The notes under the pieces are model-generated. The model was not told the DNA's origin, made no database searches, and was given only the letters and a program-made list of their open reading frames with translations. A stretch of 55,282 nt of DNA from Natrialba swarupiae (lineage in GTDB: Archaea > Halobacteriota > Halobacteria > Halobacteriales > Natrialbaceae), in NCBI RefSeq assembly GCF_008245225.1, contig NZ_VTAW01000024.1, positions 1-55,282 on the forward strand, written 5' to 3'. Of this stretch, positions 18,044 through 25,876 are shown piece by piece (the first letter of the stretch is position 1; every line of letters starts with the position of its first letter). The position numbers were made by a program, and so were the translations under genes.

Positions 18044-18505
18044 TTACTGGTAGTCGACCTCCCCTTCACCTTCGCCGATCCACGCGCCCCGGTCGGGTTC
18101 GCGCGACTCGAGCGGGTCGATGTCCTTGTACCACGGGACGGCCTTGAGCTGTTCTTTGTTGTAGACGAACTCGTGTTTCGTGTCGGCGGTGAACTCGAAG
18201 TTCTGCGTGAGCAAGATGGCGTCGACGGGACAGACCTCCTCACAGAGCCGACAGTAGATACACTGTCCGATGTGGAGGTTGTACTGTTCGCCGTTTCGCT
18301 GGTCGTCCATCACGATCTGGATCGTGTCGTTCGGACAGACATTCTCACACTGACGACACCAGATACAGCGCTCCTGGCTGAACTTGTGGACGCCTCGGAA
18401 CCGGGGTGAGACGTCCGGTGCGGTCTCGGGGTACTCGACGGTGAACGTCGAGCCGCTCAGTGCGTGTTTCATCGTCGTCGCCATGGATTTGAGTAGTCCG
18501 ATCAT
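18044..18505 (-). CDS. nuoI: Complex I [4Fe-4S] subunit I
   Basis: A 153-residue ferredoxin-like subunit carrying clusters N6a and N6b. The two motifs are CIWCRQCENVCPND and CIYCRLCEEVCPVD, each CxxCxxCxxxCP. An amphipathic N-terminal helix (MIGLLKSMATTMKHALSG) docks it to the membrane arm. ATG 18505 was chosen because it overlaps the nuoH stop by four bases; a longer frame upstream only mirrors nuoH. Confidence 0.95.
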   Translation of the reverse strand: MIGLLKSMATTMKHALSGSTFTVEYPETAPDVSPRFRGVHKFSQERCIWCRQCENVCPNDTIQIVMDDQRNGEQYNLHIGQCIYCRLCEEVCPVDAILLTQNFEFTADTKHEFVYNKEQLKAVPWYKDIDPLESREPDRGAWIGEGEGEVDYQ

Positions 18506-19587
18506 GCGATCACCCCCACGATTGCCGCGGTGAGTGCAAGGTTCGCAAAGGAGAGGACCAGGAGGCCCTTCCAGCCGATTTCGATCAGTTGGTCGATACG
18601 TACGCGCGGGATCGCCGAGCGGAGCCACTGCGTGAGCAAGAAGACGGCCCAGATCTTCAGTAGGAACCAGACGATGCCCAGTTCGGCCGGACCGGGTCCA
18701 GCGGGTCCGCCGAGGAAGATCGTCGCGATGATCGCCCCGCCGAGGAAGATGTGGAGGAACTCGCCTAAGTAGACGAGCACGAAGTAGACCGAGGAGTACT
18801 CAGTCTGGTAGCCAGCGATCAGCTCCGCAGGTGCTTCGGGCATGTCGAACGGGTTCCGTCCGACCTCGGCGAAGTTCGCGATCAGGAAGAGGACGAACGC
18901 GAACGGGTTGACCAGCGCGTACCACGACGGGATCGAGACCACGCCGAGGTCGACGAGCGGTTGTGCCTGCGCTTCGACGATCGTCCCCATCTGAAGCGAG
19001 CCGGCAAAGAGGACGACCGACATCCCGGTCACCACGAGCGGAATCTCGTAGGCAACGTTCTGTGCGACCGCCCGCAACCCGCCGAGCATCGAGTACTTGT
19101 TGCCCGACGCGTAGCCGGCCATCACCAGTCCGATCGATGCGATACCGGCGACAGCGAAGACGAACACGAGTCCGACTTCGGGATCCGCGAGGTGGATACC
19201 GCTTCCCATCGGAATTACCGCAAAGCCGAGCAACGCCGAGCCCGCGATGACGATCGGCGCGAGATCGTACGCCGGGCGGTCCGCGTTCTCCGGGATAATG
19301 TTCTCTTTCGAGAGGAGTCGGACCGCGTCGGCGACGATAATGAAGATACCGGCCGGGCCGAGGTGGTTGACCGCGATCCGGTCGGTGAACGCGGCAGTAA
19401 TCTTTCGTTTCGCCCACGGGCCGGCAACGCCGGTCATCGCCATCATCAGGTTAGCGATGACGAACGCGCCCAGAAAGGCCGCGAGTAACTCGCCGGCGAC
19501 ACCGAATTCGCCGAGCCCGGTCAGGTCGGCGATCCGCTCGGGCAACAACACCGTGTCGCCGTTTTGAAGGGGAGTCACCGCGCTCAT
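18502..19587 (-). CDS. nuoH: Complex I membrane subunit H
   Basis: A 361-residue subunit forming the quinone-chamber floor. About eight hydrophobic segments are visible. Signature stretches include RNPFDMPEAPAELIAGYQTE, the conserved loop facing the quinone, and LRSAIPRVRIDQLIEIGWK near the C-terminus. Overlaps nuoCD and nuoI by four bases each. Confidence 0.95.
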   Translation of the reverse strand: MSAVTPLQNGDTVLLPERIADLTGLGEFGVAGELLAAFLGAFVIANLMMAMTGVAGPWAKRKITAAFTDRIAVNHLGPAGIFIIVADAVRLLSKENIIPENADRPAYDLAPIVIAGSALLGFAVIPMGSGIHLADPEVGLVFVFAVAGIASIGLVMAGYASGNKYSMLGGLRAVAQNVAYEIPLVVTGMSVVLFAGSLQMGTIVEAQAQPLVDLGVVSIPSWYALVNPFAFVLFLIANFAEVGRNPFDMPEAPAELIAGYQTEYSSVYFVLVYLGEFLHIFLGGAIIATIFLGGPAGPGPAELGIVWFLLKIWAVFLLTQWLRSAIPRVRIDQLIEIGWKGLLVLSFANLALTAAIVGVIA

Positions 19588-21242
19588 CGATCCACCTCTC
19601 CGAGTACGATGTCCAGGCTGCCAAGCGATGCGATCAGGTCAGGGATGTACTCTCCCTGTGACATCTCCTCTAGGGCTTGCAGGTTCGAAAAGCAGGGGCT
19701 GCGAATCTTGAACCGTCCCGGCTTGTCCGTCCCGTCCGAGCGGATGTAGATGCCGAGTTCGCCCTTCGCGGCCTCGACCGCCCGGTAGACTTCCGCGTCC
19801 GCATCCGGTTTCAACGTTCGCGGCACGTTCGCCTGCACCTCACGGTCGTCCTCGGGCCACCCCTCGAGTACGTCGAGACACTGTTCGACGATCTTCGCCG
19901 ACTCCTCGACTTCCTCCATCCGACAGAGCACCCGGGCGTAGTTGTCACAGCCGTCGCGGGTGACGACGTCCCACTCCAAGTTCTCGTAGTAGCCGTAGGG
20001 ATCGTCGCGCCGAAGGTCGTAGTCGACGCCGGAGCCGCGGGCGACCGGTCCCGTACAGCCGTAGTCCTTCGCGACGTCGGGCTCTAGGACCCCGGTGTCG
20101 ATACACCGCGTCTGGAAGATCTCGTTCGTGGTGATCAGGTCGTTGTACTCGGCGACTTTCGCGGGCAGTTCGTCGAGGAAGTCCCGCGTCTGCTCGAAAA
20201 ACTCCTCGCGGGGTTCGGGCAGGTCCCAGGCGACGCCGCCGACGCGGAAGTAGTTGAACATCATCCGCTGACCCGTCAGGTCCTCTAAGATGTCCTGGAC
20301 GAGTTCGCGGTCGCGGAACGTGTACATGAACGTCGCGGTGAACTCGCCGTAGACGTCGAGTGCGAACGTCCCGAGTGCGAGCATGTGCGAGGCGATTCGA
20401 CACAGTTCGGAGCCGAGCGTCCTGATGATCTGTGCGTACTCCGGAACCTCGATCTCCGCGAGATCCTCGATCGCTCGGGCGTACGCCCACTCGTTCAACA
20501 GGCCGGAGGAGACGTAGTCCCAGCGGTCGGGATACGGCATGATCTGATGGCGGTAGGTCCCCTGTTGGCACATCTGCTCCTCACAGCGGTGGAGGTAGCC
20601 GATGTCCGGCTCGATGTGGGCGATCGTCTCGCCGTCGAGAACCGTCTTGACGTGGAGGACGCCGTGGGTCGCCGGGTGGTGTGGCCCGACGTTCAGGAAC
20701 ATCGTATCCGACTCGGGGTCCTCGTGGTCCGGCTCGAGCGGGTTCGCGTGTTCCGAGAGGGTGACGACCTGTGGTTTCTCCTGGTCATAGCTCGCGGAGA
20801 GCGGGTGGCCCTGCCAGGTCTCCGGAAGCAGGATTCGACGGAGATCCGGATGGTCCTCGTACTCAATGCCGACGAGGTCGTAGGCTTCGCGCTCGTGCCA
20901 GTCCGCCGTCCGGTAGACCGGTTCGGCACTCTGGCTGACCGGCTCGTCGAGTGGCGTCGGGACGACGATACTCACCTCGTCGGTCGGATCGGCGTACTTC
21001 TTCAAGTGATAGATCGTCTCGAAGCGGTCCTCGTATTGCTGTGCGGTGACACACGAGCAGTGGTCGTAGCCGGCTTTCTCGCGCAGATCGAAGAGGACGT
21101 CCTGTACGTCTCCCGGGTTGACGACGAATCCGGGTGCGTTAACGTGATCTTCGCGCGTGAGTGCGCGAGAGCCAAGCAGGTCGGCCAGTTCGTCGACCCT
21201 GTCCGTCGCGTCCTCCGGCATCGACTCCGTTCCCGTGCTCAT
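19584..21242 (-). CDS. nuoCD: Complex I fused subunits C and D
   Basis: A 552-residue fusion. The NuoC part covers about residues 1-165 (TADWHEREAYDLVGIEYEDH). The NuoD part follows, with NVGPHHPATHGVLHVKTVLD and the quinone-site His in HHPATHG, EQMCQQGTYRHQIMPYPDRW, and a C-terminal RSPCFSNLQALEEMSQG. NuoD is a degenerate NiFe-hydrogenase large subunit and forms the quinone pocket with NuoB. C-D fusion occurs in several lineages. Four-base overlaps on both sides. Confidence 0.95.
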   Translation of the reverse strand: MSTGTESMPEDATDRVDELADLLGSRALTREDHVNAPGFVVNPGDVQDVLFDLREKAGYDHCSCVTAQQYEDRFETIYHLKKYADPTDEVSIVVPTPLDEPVSQSAEPVYRTADWHEREAYDLVGIEYEDHPDLRRILLPETWQGHPLSASYDQEKPQVVTLSEHANPLEPDHEDPESDTMFLNVGPHHPATHGVLHVKTVLDGETIAHIEPDIGYLHRCEEQMCQQGTYRHQIMPYPDRWDYVSSGLLNEWAYARAIEDLAEIEVPEYAQIIRTLGSELCRIASHMLALGTFALDVYGEFTATFMYTFRDRELVQDILEDLTGQRMMFNYFRVGGVAWDLPEPREEFFEQTRDFLDELPAKVAEYNDLITTNEIFQTRCIDTGVLEPDVAKDYGCTGPVARGSGVDYDLRRDDPYGYYENLEWDVVTRDGCDNYARVLCRMEEVEESAKIVEQCLDVLEGWPEDDREVQANVPRTLKPDADAEVYRAVEAAKGELGIYIRSDGTDKPGRFKIRSPCFSNLQALEEMSQGEYIPDLIASLGSLDIVLGEVDR

Positions 21243-21946
21243 GGCGAATCAGCCCAGTTATAGCGCATGACCAGGTCGTCTTCGTCGATCTCGCTTGCGA
21301 GTTTCTGGACGAGTTCGTCCTCCGGAAGGTCGCCAAACTCCTCAAGTTCGTAGGGCTTGACGACGACGGGAGAGGACTCGCCGTTCTGGATCCGCTCTTG
21401 GAGTTTGAGGATGCCGTAGATCAGCGCCTCGGGCCGTGGTGGACAGCCCGGGACGTGGATGTCGATCGGGATGATCTCCTCGGCACCTTTCACGACGTTG
21501 TACCCTTCCTGGAACGGACCGCCGGAGATCGTACACGATCCCATCCCGACGACGAACTTGGGTTCGGGCATCTGGTCGTAGACGCGTTTCATGCGCGGCC
21601 CGAACTTCGAGACGATCGTCCCGGGGACGATCATGACGTCGGCCTGCCGCGGCGAGGCGCGGGGGACGCCAGCGCCGTAGCGGTCGACGTCGTGTTTGAT
21701 CGCGTAGGTGTGGATCATCTCGATGCTACAGCAGGCGATCCCGAACTGTAGCATGAACATCGAGTTGCCGCGAACCCAGTTCATGAACTGGTCGAACTTC
21801 GTGAGGATAAACGGCGACGTGCCGAACGCCTCCCGAAGCTTCGAGTTGAAGCGGTCGTCGGCCCCTTCACCCATCCGCGCCTCGCGGGTATCCGTCGACG
21901 GTGCGGTGCTCCCGTGGATCGTCTGTCGTGGTTCGTCGCTACTCAT
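21239..21946 (-). CDS. nuoB: Complex I N2 cluster subunit B
   Basis: A 235-residue subunit holding the terminal [4Fe-4S] cluster N2. Ligands are the adjacent Cys pair in FGIACCSIEMIHTY, the Cys in VGMGSCTISGG and the Cys in VPGCPPRPEALI. The first ~45 residues are an acidic extension of low conservation, so the true start could lie later, but ATG 21946 overlaps the nuoA stop by four bases and is favoured. Confidence 0.94.
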   Translation of the reverse strand: MSSDEPRQTIHGSTAPSTDTREARMGEGADDRFNSKLREAFGTSPFILTKFDQFMNWVRGNSMFMLQFGIACCSIEMIHTYAIKHDVDRYGAGVPRASPRQADVMIVPGTIVSKFGPRMKRVYDQMPEPKFVVGMGSCTISGGPFQEGYNVVKGAEEIIPIDIHVPGCPPRPEALIYGILKLQERIQNGESSPVVVKPYELEEFGDLPEDELVQKLASEIDEDDLVMRYNWADSP

Positions 21947-22356
21947 GATCGATTACCTTCCGCGTCCACCTGACGAGTCGTCTGTGCCCACTCTACCGCG
22001 CCGTTTCGCCACGCCCACGCGAGACCAATGAGCAAGATGACGACGAACGCGACCATCGGCGCGAGGATCTCGAACAGCGAGACGGCATCGGATTCGACGG
22101 CATCCAGATACACGACCGCCCACGGAAACAGGAGGACGGTCTCGATATCGAAGACGAGGAACAGAAGCGCAACCATGTAGTACTGGATGTTGAATCGGAT
22201 GCGCGTCCCGCCCGTCGGGACCTCGCCACTCTCGTAGGTGGCACGTTTACTCGTTTCCGGAACGCTCGGCCGCAGGAGATACGATACCGCCATCATACCG
22301 AGCGGTATCAGAAGTCCCACGAGCGCCAGCGCCCCAATAGCTATCCAGTCGTTCAT
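21943..22356 (-). CDS. nuoA: Complex I membrane subunit A (first gene of operon)
   Basis: A 137-residue protein with three membrane helices. YESGEVPTGGTRIRFNIQYY and LFLVFDIETVLLFPWAV are the conserved loop and second helix. It opens the eleven-gene nuo operon. Genes for the NADH-oxidising E, F and G subunits are absent from the operon, as in other haloarchaea. A perfect 16-bp palindrome begins six bases upstream of the ATG, where a leaderless transcript would start. Confidence 0.95.
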   Translation of the reverse strand: MNDWIAIGALALVGLLIPLGMMAVSYLLRPSVPETSKRATYESGEVPTGGTRIRFNIQYYMVALLFLVFDIETVLLFPWAVVYLDAVESDAVSLFEILAPMVAFVVILLIGLAWAWRNGAVEWAQTTRQVDAEGNRS

Positions 22357-22361
22357 CTCCG

Positions 22362-22377
22362 TAACGTCCGGACGTTA
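22362..22377. repeat. Perfect 16-bp palindrome before nuoA
   Basis: TAACGTCCGGACGTTA reads the same on both strands and ends 6 bases upstream of the nuoA start codon. At this place it would cover the transcription start of a leaderless mRNA and could act as an operator. Confidence 0.6.
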
Positions 22378-22529
22378 AAACCGCACCCACATAAGGGTTG
22401 ATTGTTCGTTTTTCCGGCCAAAACGGGCCAAGCAGTGGCTTCTGTCGAAGCGAAATTTCCCAGACGTTCACTCCAAACGACCAGCAGGTATCGAACGGTC
22501 GACCGCGTCGGTATCGTTCTGTTACTCTT

Positions 22530-22552
22530 GAACGTCAGATCGAGTGACGTTC
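22530..22552. repeat. Inverted repeat GAACGTCA-N7-TGACGTTC
   Basis: Perfect 8-base arms separated by GATCGAG, about 175 bp upstream of nuoA. The arms contain the same AACGTC core as the palindrome at 22362-22377. Confidence 0.55.
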
Positions 22553-22744
22553 CAGTCGAATCGCCGACGGGAATTAAATCGACGACGCACTCCGTCCGCC
22601 GAGTTCGACGCCTGGGCACCAACAACGTCAGGCTCCTGATAGGTCTGCCGAATCGGTCGGCCACCGTTCGTTCGGAAAAGGGAATGTTACCGGTGAAACC
22701 GATCTCCGGAAGGGACGCTCACGACGCCAGACCGGCCGAACCGG

Positions 22745-23383
22745 TTACTCGGTAGTGTTCGAGAAGCGCTTCGTTCCGGCGTCGTGCAGTTCTCTCGAGA
22801 CGTCGCCAACGCCGCCTCGAAGCCCCTCGTGATAGGCGACGAGCCGTTCACGAACGTCGTCGTGCTGGCGGGCGAGAATCTGGGCTGCCGACAGCGCGGC
22901 GTTGAACGACTTGCCCGCGTCGACGGCGACCAGCGGTGCACCGGTCGGCATCCCGATGACGCTGTCGACTGACTTCTCCTGGACCGGCACGCCGATCACC
23001 GGCAGCGGGTACGCGATCGACGCCGTCATGTTCGGCAGATCGGCCGACTTCCCACCTGCTCCCGCGATGATGACCTCGAGTCCCCGTTCTTCGGCCGTCT
23101 CCGCGTACGCCGTCATCAGGTCGGGCGTGCGGTGGGCGGAAGTGACGTACGTCTCGAAGGTAAAGCGTTCGTCCGGCGGAGACTCGAAGTCGGTCTGCTC
23201 GGCGAAGTCGAGTTCGTCGACGAACGCGTCGTAGGCCCCCCGACGCTTCCCGCCGGTCATCATCGTCTCGAGATCCGAGTCACTGCCCATCACGATGCCG
23301 ACGTCGGGCGTCTCCTCGTCCGGACGGTCCTGGTCGGCCTCGCGGTGCAACCGATCGATCAGGCCGCGAACGCTGTCGCTCAT
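22745..23383 (-). CDS. purE: N5-carboxyaminoimidazole ribonucleotide mutase
   Basis: A 212-residue class I PurE that converts N5-CAIR to CAIR in purine synthesis. Motifs are VGIVMGSDSDLETM, YVTSAHRTPDLM, IIAGAGGKSADLPNMTAS and PVIGVPVQ. It is longer than the usual ~160 residues. An insertion of roughly 25-30 residues (about 50-85, TGGKRRGAYD...SPPDERF) separates the first two motifs, and there is an acidic N-terminal extension. Both are likely halophile-type additions. It lies 66 bp after purK on the same strand, so the two steps are co-expressed. Confidence 0.92.
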   Translation of the reverse strand: MSDSVRGLIDRLHREADQDRPDEETPDVGIVMGSDSDLETMMTGGKRRGAYDAFVDELDFAEQTDFESPPDERFTFETYVTSAHRTPDLMTAYAETAEERGLEVIIAGAGGKSADLPNMTASIAYPLPVIGVPVQEKSVDSVIGMPTGAPLVAVDAGKSFNAALSAAQILARQHDDVRERLVAYHEGLRGGVGDVSRELHDAGTKRFSNTTE

Positions 23384-23449
23384 GTCCGACACTGCTCGGG
23401 GCGAGAACTTCAATTGGCAGCAATCGGATCGATGGCGGACGTCGAGTCG

Positions 23450-24625
23450 CTACGAACGGAACGTCACGTCTTCCTCGAGGCTTCGTGCCGTCTCGAGTAA
23501 CTCCTCGACGCCGGTTTCGTCGTCGCGAGCGCACACGGTGACGTGTCCCATCTTTCGGAGGGGGCGGGCCTCGCGCTTGCCGTACCAGTGGAGGTGTGCG
23601 GCGGGCGTCTCGTGGATCCGCTCGACGTTGTGAAGCGCCGCCGCCCGTTCTTGGTCGACGTCGGCGAGGAGGTTCGCCGTGACGGTCGGATTCCGGAGGT
23701 CTGTCGCGGCCAGCGGCCACCCGAGCACCGCCCGGACGTGTTGTTCGAACTGCGAACTGTGTGCGCCTTCGATCGTCCAGTGTCCCGAATTGTGCGGACG
23801 GGGGGCGATCTCGTTGAGGAGCATCTCGCTCTCCGCGTCGTCGCCAGCCACCTCGAACAGTTCGATCCCGTAGACACCTCGCCCCTCCATCACCTCGAGA
23901 ACGTCCGTGGCAACCTCTCGGGCGCGCTCCGCGGCGGCGTCGCTCGAGCGCGCGGGCACGATCGTCTCCCGGAGGATCTCCTCCTCGTGGACGTTCTCCC
24001 CGATGGGGAACGTCGCGGTCTCGCCGTACCCCTTGGTGGCGATCACCGACACCTCGCGTTCGAACTCCACGAACGCCTCGACCATCGCGGGGCCGGCGAC
24101 CGACTCGAGAGCCTCTTCGGTCTCGTCTTTCGACTCCACGGGGACGTTTCCGCGGCCGTCGTAGCCGCCGGTCCGTGCTTTGAGCATCACCGGCGCGCCG
24201 TAGTCGTCGATCGCCGCCCGGACGTCGTCGGCGTCGGAGACCTCGCGAAACGGCGGGACCGGAACGCCGGCGGCCTCGAGTTCGCGCTTCTGGACGAGTT
24301 TGTCGTGGATCGTCTCGAGCGTCGACGGCTTCGGGTGAACCAGCGTTCCGGTGTCGTTGCTCACGCGCTCGAGGACGGTCTGGTCGGCCAGTTCGATCTC
24401 GAACGTGAGGACGTCGGCCCGCTCGGCGAGTTCGCGGATCCCCGCCTCGTCGTCGAAGTCGGCGACGATCTGGTCGCGGGCGACCAGCGAGGCAGGACAC
24501 TCGGGCGTCGGATCGAGCACGACGATCTCGACGCCGAGCGGCGCGGCCGCCTCGGCGAGCATCCGACCGAGCTGTCCCCCACCGACGACGCCGACCGTCG
24601 GTCCCGGCGTCTCGAGCGTAGTCAT
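23450..24625 (-). CDS. purK: N5-carboxyaminoimidazole ribonucleotide synthetase
   Basis: A 391-residue ATP-grasp enzyme that carboxylates AIR with bicarbonate and ATP to N5-CAIR, feeding PurE. The N-terminal fold begins VGVVGGGQLGRMLAEAA. The ATP-grasp core has VMLKARTGGYDGRGN, VEAFVEFEREVSVIA and the metal site LLNEIAPRPHNSGHW. The C-terminus has LHWYGKREARPLRKMGHVTV. The start ATG 24625 begins directly at the family's first strand. It is followed by purE. Confidence 0.95.
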   Translation of the reverse strand: MTTLETPGPTVGVVGGGQLGRMLAEAAAPLGVEIVVLDPTPECPASLVARDQIVADFDDEAGIRELAERADVLTFEIELADQTVLERVSNDTGTLVHPKPSTLETIHDKLVQKRELEAAGVPVPPFREVSDADDVRAAIDDYGAPVMLKARTGGYDGRGNVPVESKDETEEALESVAGPAMVEAFVEFEREVSVIATKGYGETATFPIGENVHEEEILRETIVPARSSDAAAERAREVATDVLEVMEGRGVYGIELFEVAGDDAESEMLLNEIAPRPHNSGHWTIEGAHSSQFEQHVRAVLGWPLAATDLRNPTVTANLLADVDQERAAALHNVERIHETPAAHLHWYGKREARPLRKMGHVTVCARDDETGVEELLETARSLEEDVTFRS

Positions 24626-24706
24626 TGCGCGGCGGTTGACGACGGCCGCGCTTAAGCATTCGCAAAGAGTACGGTGGGGATGGGTAGGGACGAGCTACGA
24701 TACTCC

Positions 24707-24712
24707 TTTATA
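24707..24712 (+). promoter_or_regulatory. TATA box of the methyltransferase gene
   Basis: TTTATA lies 23-28 bases before the ATG at 24735, the spacing of a leaderless haloarchaeal promoter, which also supports that start. Confidence 0.5.
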
Positions 24713-24734
24713 CACGTCTTACCTCCGTTGGGGA

Positions 24735-25529
24735 ATGCGAACCGTGGCCGACGTAATTGATGCCGTCTCAACCGAACGCCGATCCCCATCAGGTGACGTT
24801 TACAGGCACCTCGCTCCGGTGTACGACGTTTTCGCACGAACGATTGATTACGATGCGTATGCATCGTTCATCAGGACGCACGAGCCCGAAGATACGACCG
24901 CTATTGGACTGTTCGCCTGCGGGACGGGCCGGCTCCTTGCGACCGTCGCGGATCGTTACGAGATCGCTGTAGGGTTCGACAGAAGTTCCGCGATGCTTTC
25001 GCAGGCGACCGCGCGGACCGACGCGCCGACCGTCGTCGCTGACCTCCGCACGTGCGTCGTTCCCGGGCGCTTCGACGTCGTCACGATCCTCGGCAATTCG
25101 CTCGTTCACCTCGCCCCCCAGGACAATGGCCCCGACCCGTTCCAGATCGTGCTTTCAAACGCGTTCGAGTCACTCCGACCAGGCGGCGTGTTGCTCTGTG
25201 ACTTCATCCCACCATCATCCGTAATCGACGGGCACGTCATGGAGGCAGTCGCGACAGATGATCCATACCAGATTACACGTACGATCGTGACCCGAGTGAC
25301 CAACCCGGACGCAGGCGGGCTCGGGCCGGCCGGTCGGTATACGTACGCCTACAAGATCGAGGATCGCCGAACCAACCGAACCGCCCGCGTGAGTGCGACC
25401 GCCCCAATCCGTGGGTACCGACCGGCCAGCGTGTTGCGGACGGCGCTCGATGTCGGCTTCACGGAAGCGGCACTGGTCGAGTCGTCACCTGAAAGTGATG
25501 AAGCGCTCGCCGCGAGAAAACCAACGTAA
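24735..25529 (+). CDS. Class I SAM-dependent methyltransferase
   Basis: A 264-residue soluble methyltransferase. HLAPVYDVFARTIDYDAYASF is the usual N-terminal helix. Motif I is AIGLFACGTGRLLATVAD, followed by an acidic loop (VGFDRSSAMLSQA), motif II/III around FDVVTILGNSLVHLAP and ESLRPGGVLLCDF. It resembles the small-molecule YdjC/UbiE-like group, but the substrate is not clear. Start at ATG 24735; the long upstream frame is antisense to purK. It is divergent from purK and ends just before a repeat-rich gap. Confidence 0.82.
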   Translation: MRTVADVIDAVSTERRSPSGDVYRHLAPVYDVFARTIDYDAYASFIRTHEPEDTTAIGLFACGTGRLLATVADRYEIAVGFDRSSAMLSQATARTDAPTVVADLRTCVVPGRFDVVTILGNSLVHLAPQDNGPDPFQIVLSNAFESLRPGGVLLCDFIPPSSVIDGHVMEAVATDDPYQITRTIVTRVTNPDAGGLGPAGRYTYAYKIEDRRTNRTARVSATAPIRGYRPASVLRTALDVGFTEAALVESSPESDEALAARKPT

Positions 25530-25641
25530 TCAAAAGCCCTCGCCGGTGGTTCCGAGATCGGTCTCGGATTATCGTAGCCACTGCAGGTCTTGCACACCTG
25601 ATCGCCAGACGAAAAGCGCGGTTCGGAGTGTGCGCGGTTCG

Positions 25642-25755
25642 GAGCGAACGAAGTGAGCGAGAACCGCGGGAATGCGAACGGGGAACCCAGTGACCCGTGA
25701 GCGAACGAAGTGAGCGAGAACCGCGGGAATGCGAACGGGGAACCCAGTGACCCGT
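25642..25755. repeat. Tandem duplication of a 57-bp unit
   Basis: Two exact copies, 25642-25698 and 25699-25755, with GAG beginning a third. The unit includes GAGCGAACGAAGTGAGCGAG, a word often seen scattered in haloarchaeal intergenic DNA. The unit is a multiple of three, so a minus-strand frame shows a repeated peptide, but it lacks other gene features. Confidence 0.9.
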
Positions 25756-25794
25756 GAGCTCGTCGATCAGTGTGTACATCGTTGCAGTTGTTAC

Positions 25795-25876
25795 TATGGC
25801 TGGTATAGAGGGCGCTAAGCCCCTGTCCCAAGGAACGGACGGCGGTAGCCACAGTGAGTAGCCAGGGGGAGTTTAC
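25795..25876. mobile_element. Possible IS200/IS605-type right-end remnant
   Basis: A compact block of nested stems: CCCCTG (25820-25825) with CAGGGG (25863-25868); inside it GTCC (25825-25828) with GGAC (25837-25840), and GGC (25841-25843) with GCC (25848-25850), ending GGGGGAGTTTAC. From memory this resembles structured right ends and guide-RNA scaffolds of haloarchaeal tnpB elements. No tnpB or tnpA gene is present. It ends on the stop codon of the minus-strand gene at 25873. Identification is tentative. Confidence 0.35.

Larger units (their letters stand above)
22357..22744. promoter_or_regulatory. Upstream region of the nuo operon with repeated AACGTC sites
   Basis: A 388-bp gap between the purE stop and nuoA start. 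No convincing gene; open frames here lack haloarchaeal codon bias. It holds six copies of AACGTC or its complement GACGTT: a palindrome at 22362-22377, a GACGTTCA half-site at 22463-22470, an inverted repeat at 22530-22552 and AACGTCA at 22624-22630. On the minus strand a TATA-like stretch near 22391-22398 could be the nuo promoter. Confidence 0.55.

Noticed and set aside
22402-22755. 117-codon plus-strand frame between nuoA and purE
   Set aside because: Weak codon bias, overlaps the end of purE antisense, and occupies a region better explained as the regulatory zone of the nuo operon.
25642-25755. Possible CRISPR array
   Set aside because: Only two head-to-tail copies with no spacers between them and no cas genes.
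25349-25852. A 167-codon minus-strand frame with a repeated peptide over the 57-bp tandem repeat
   Set aside because: The peptide repeat is explained by the DNA duplication; the frame runs antisense into the methyltransferase gene and has no signal, domain or promoter.
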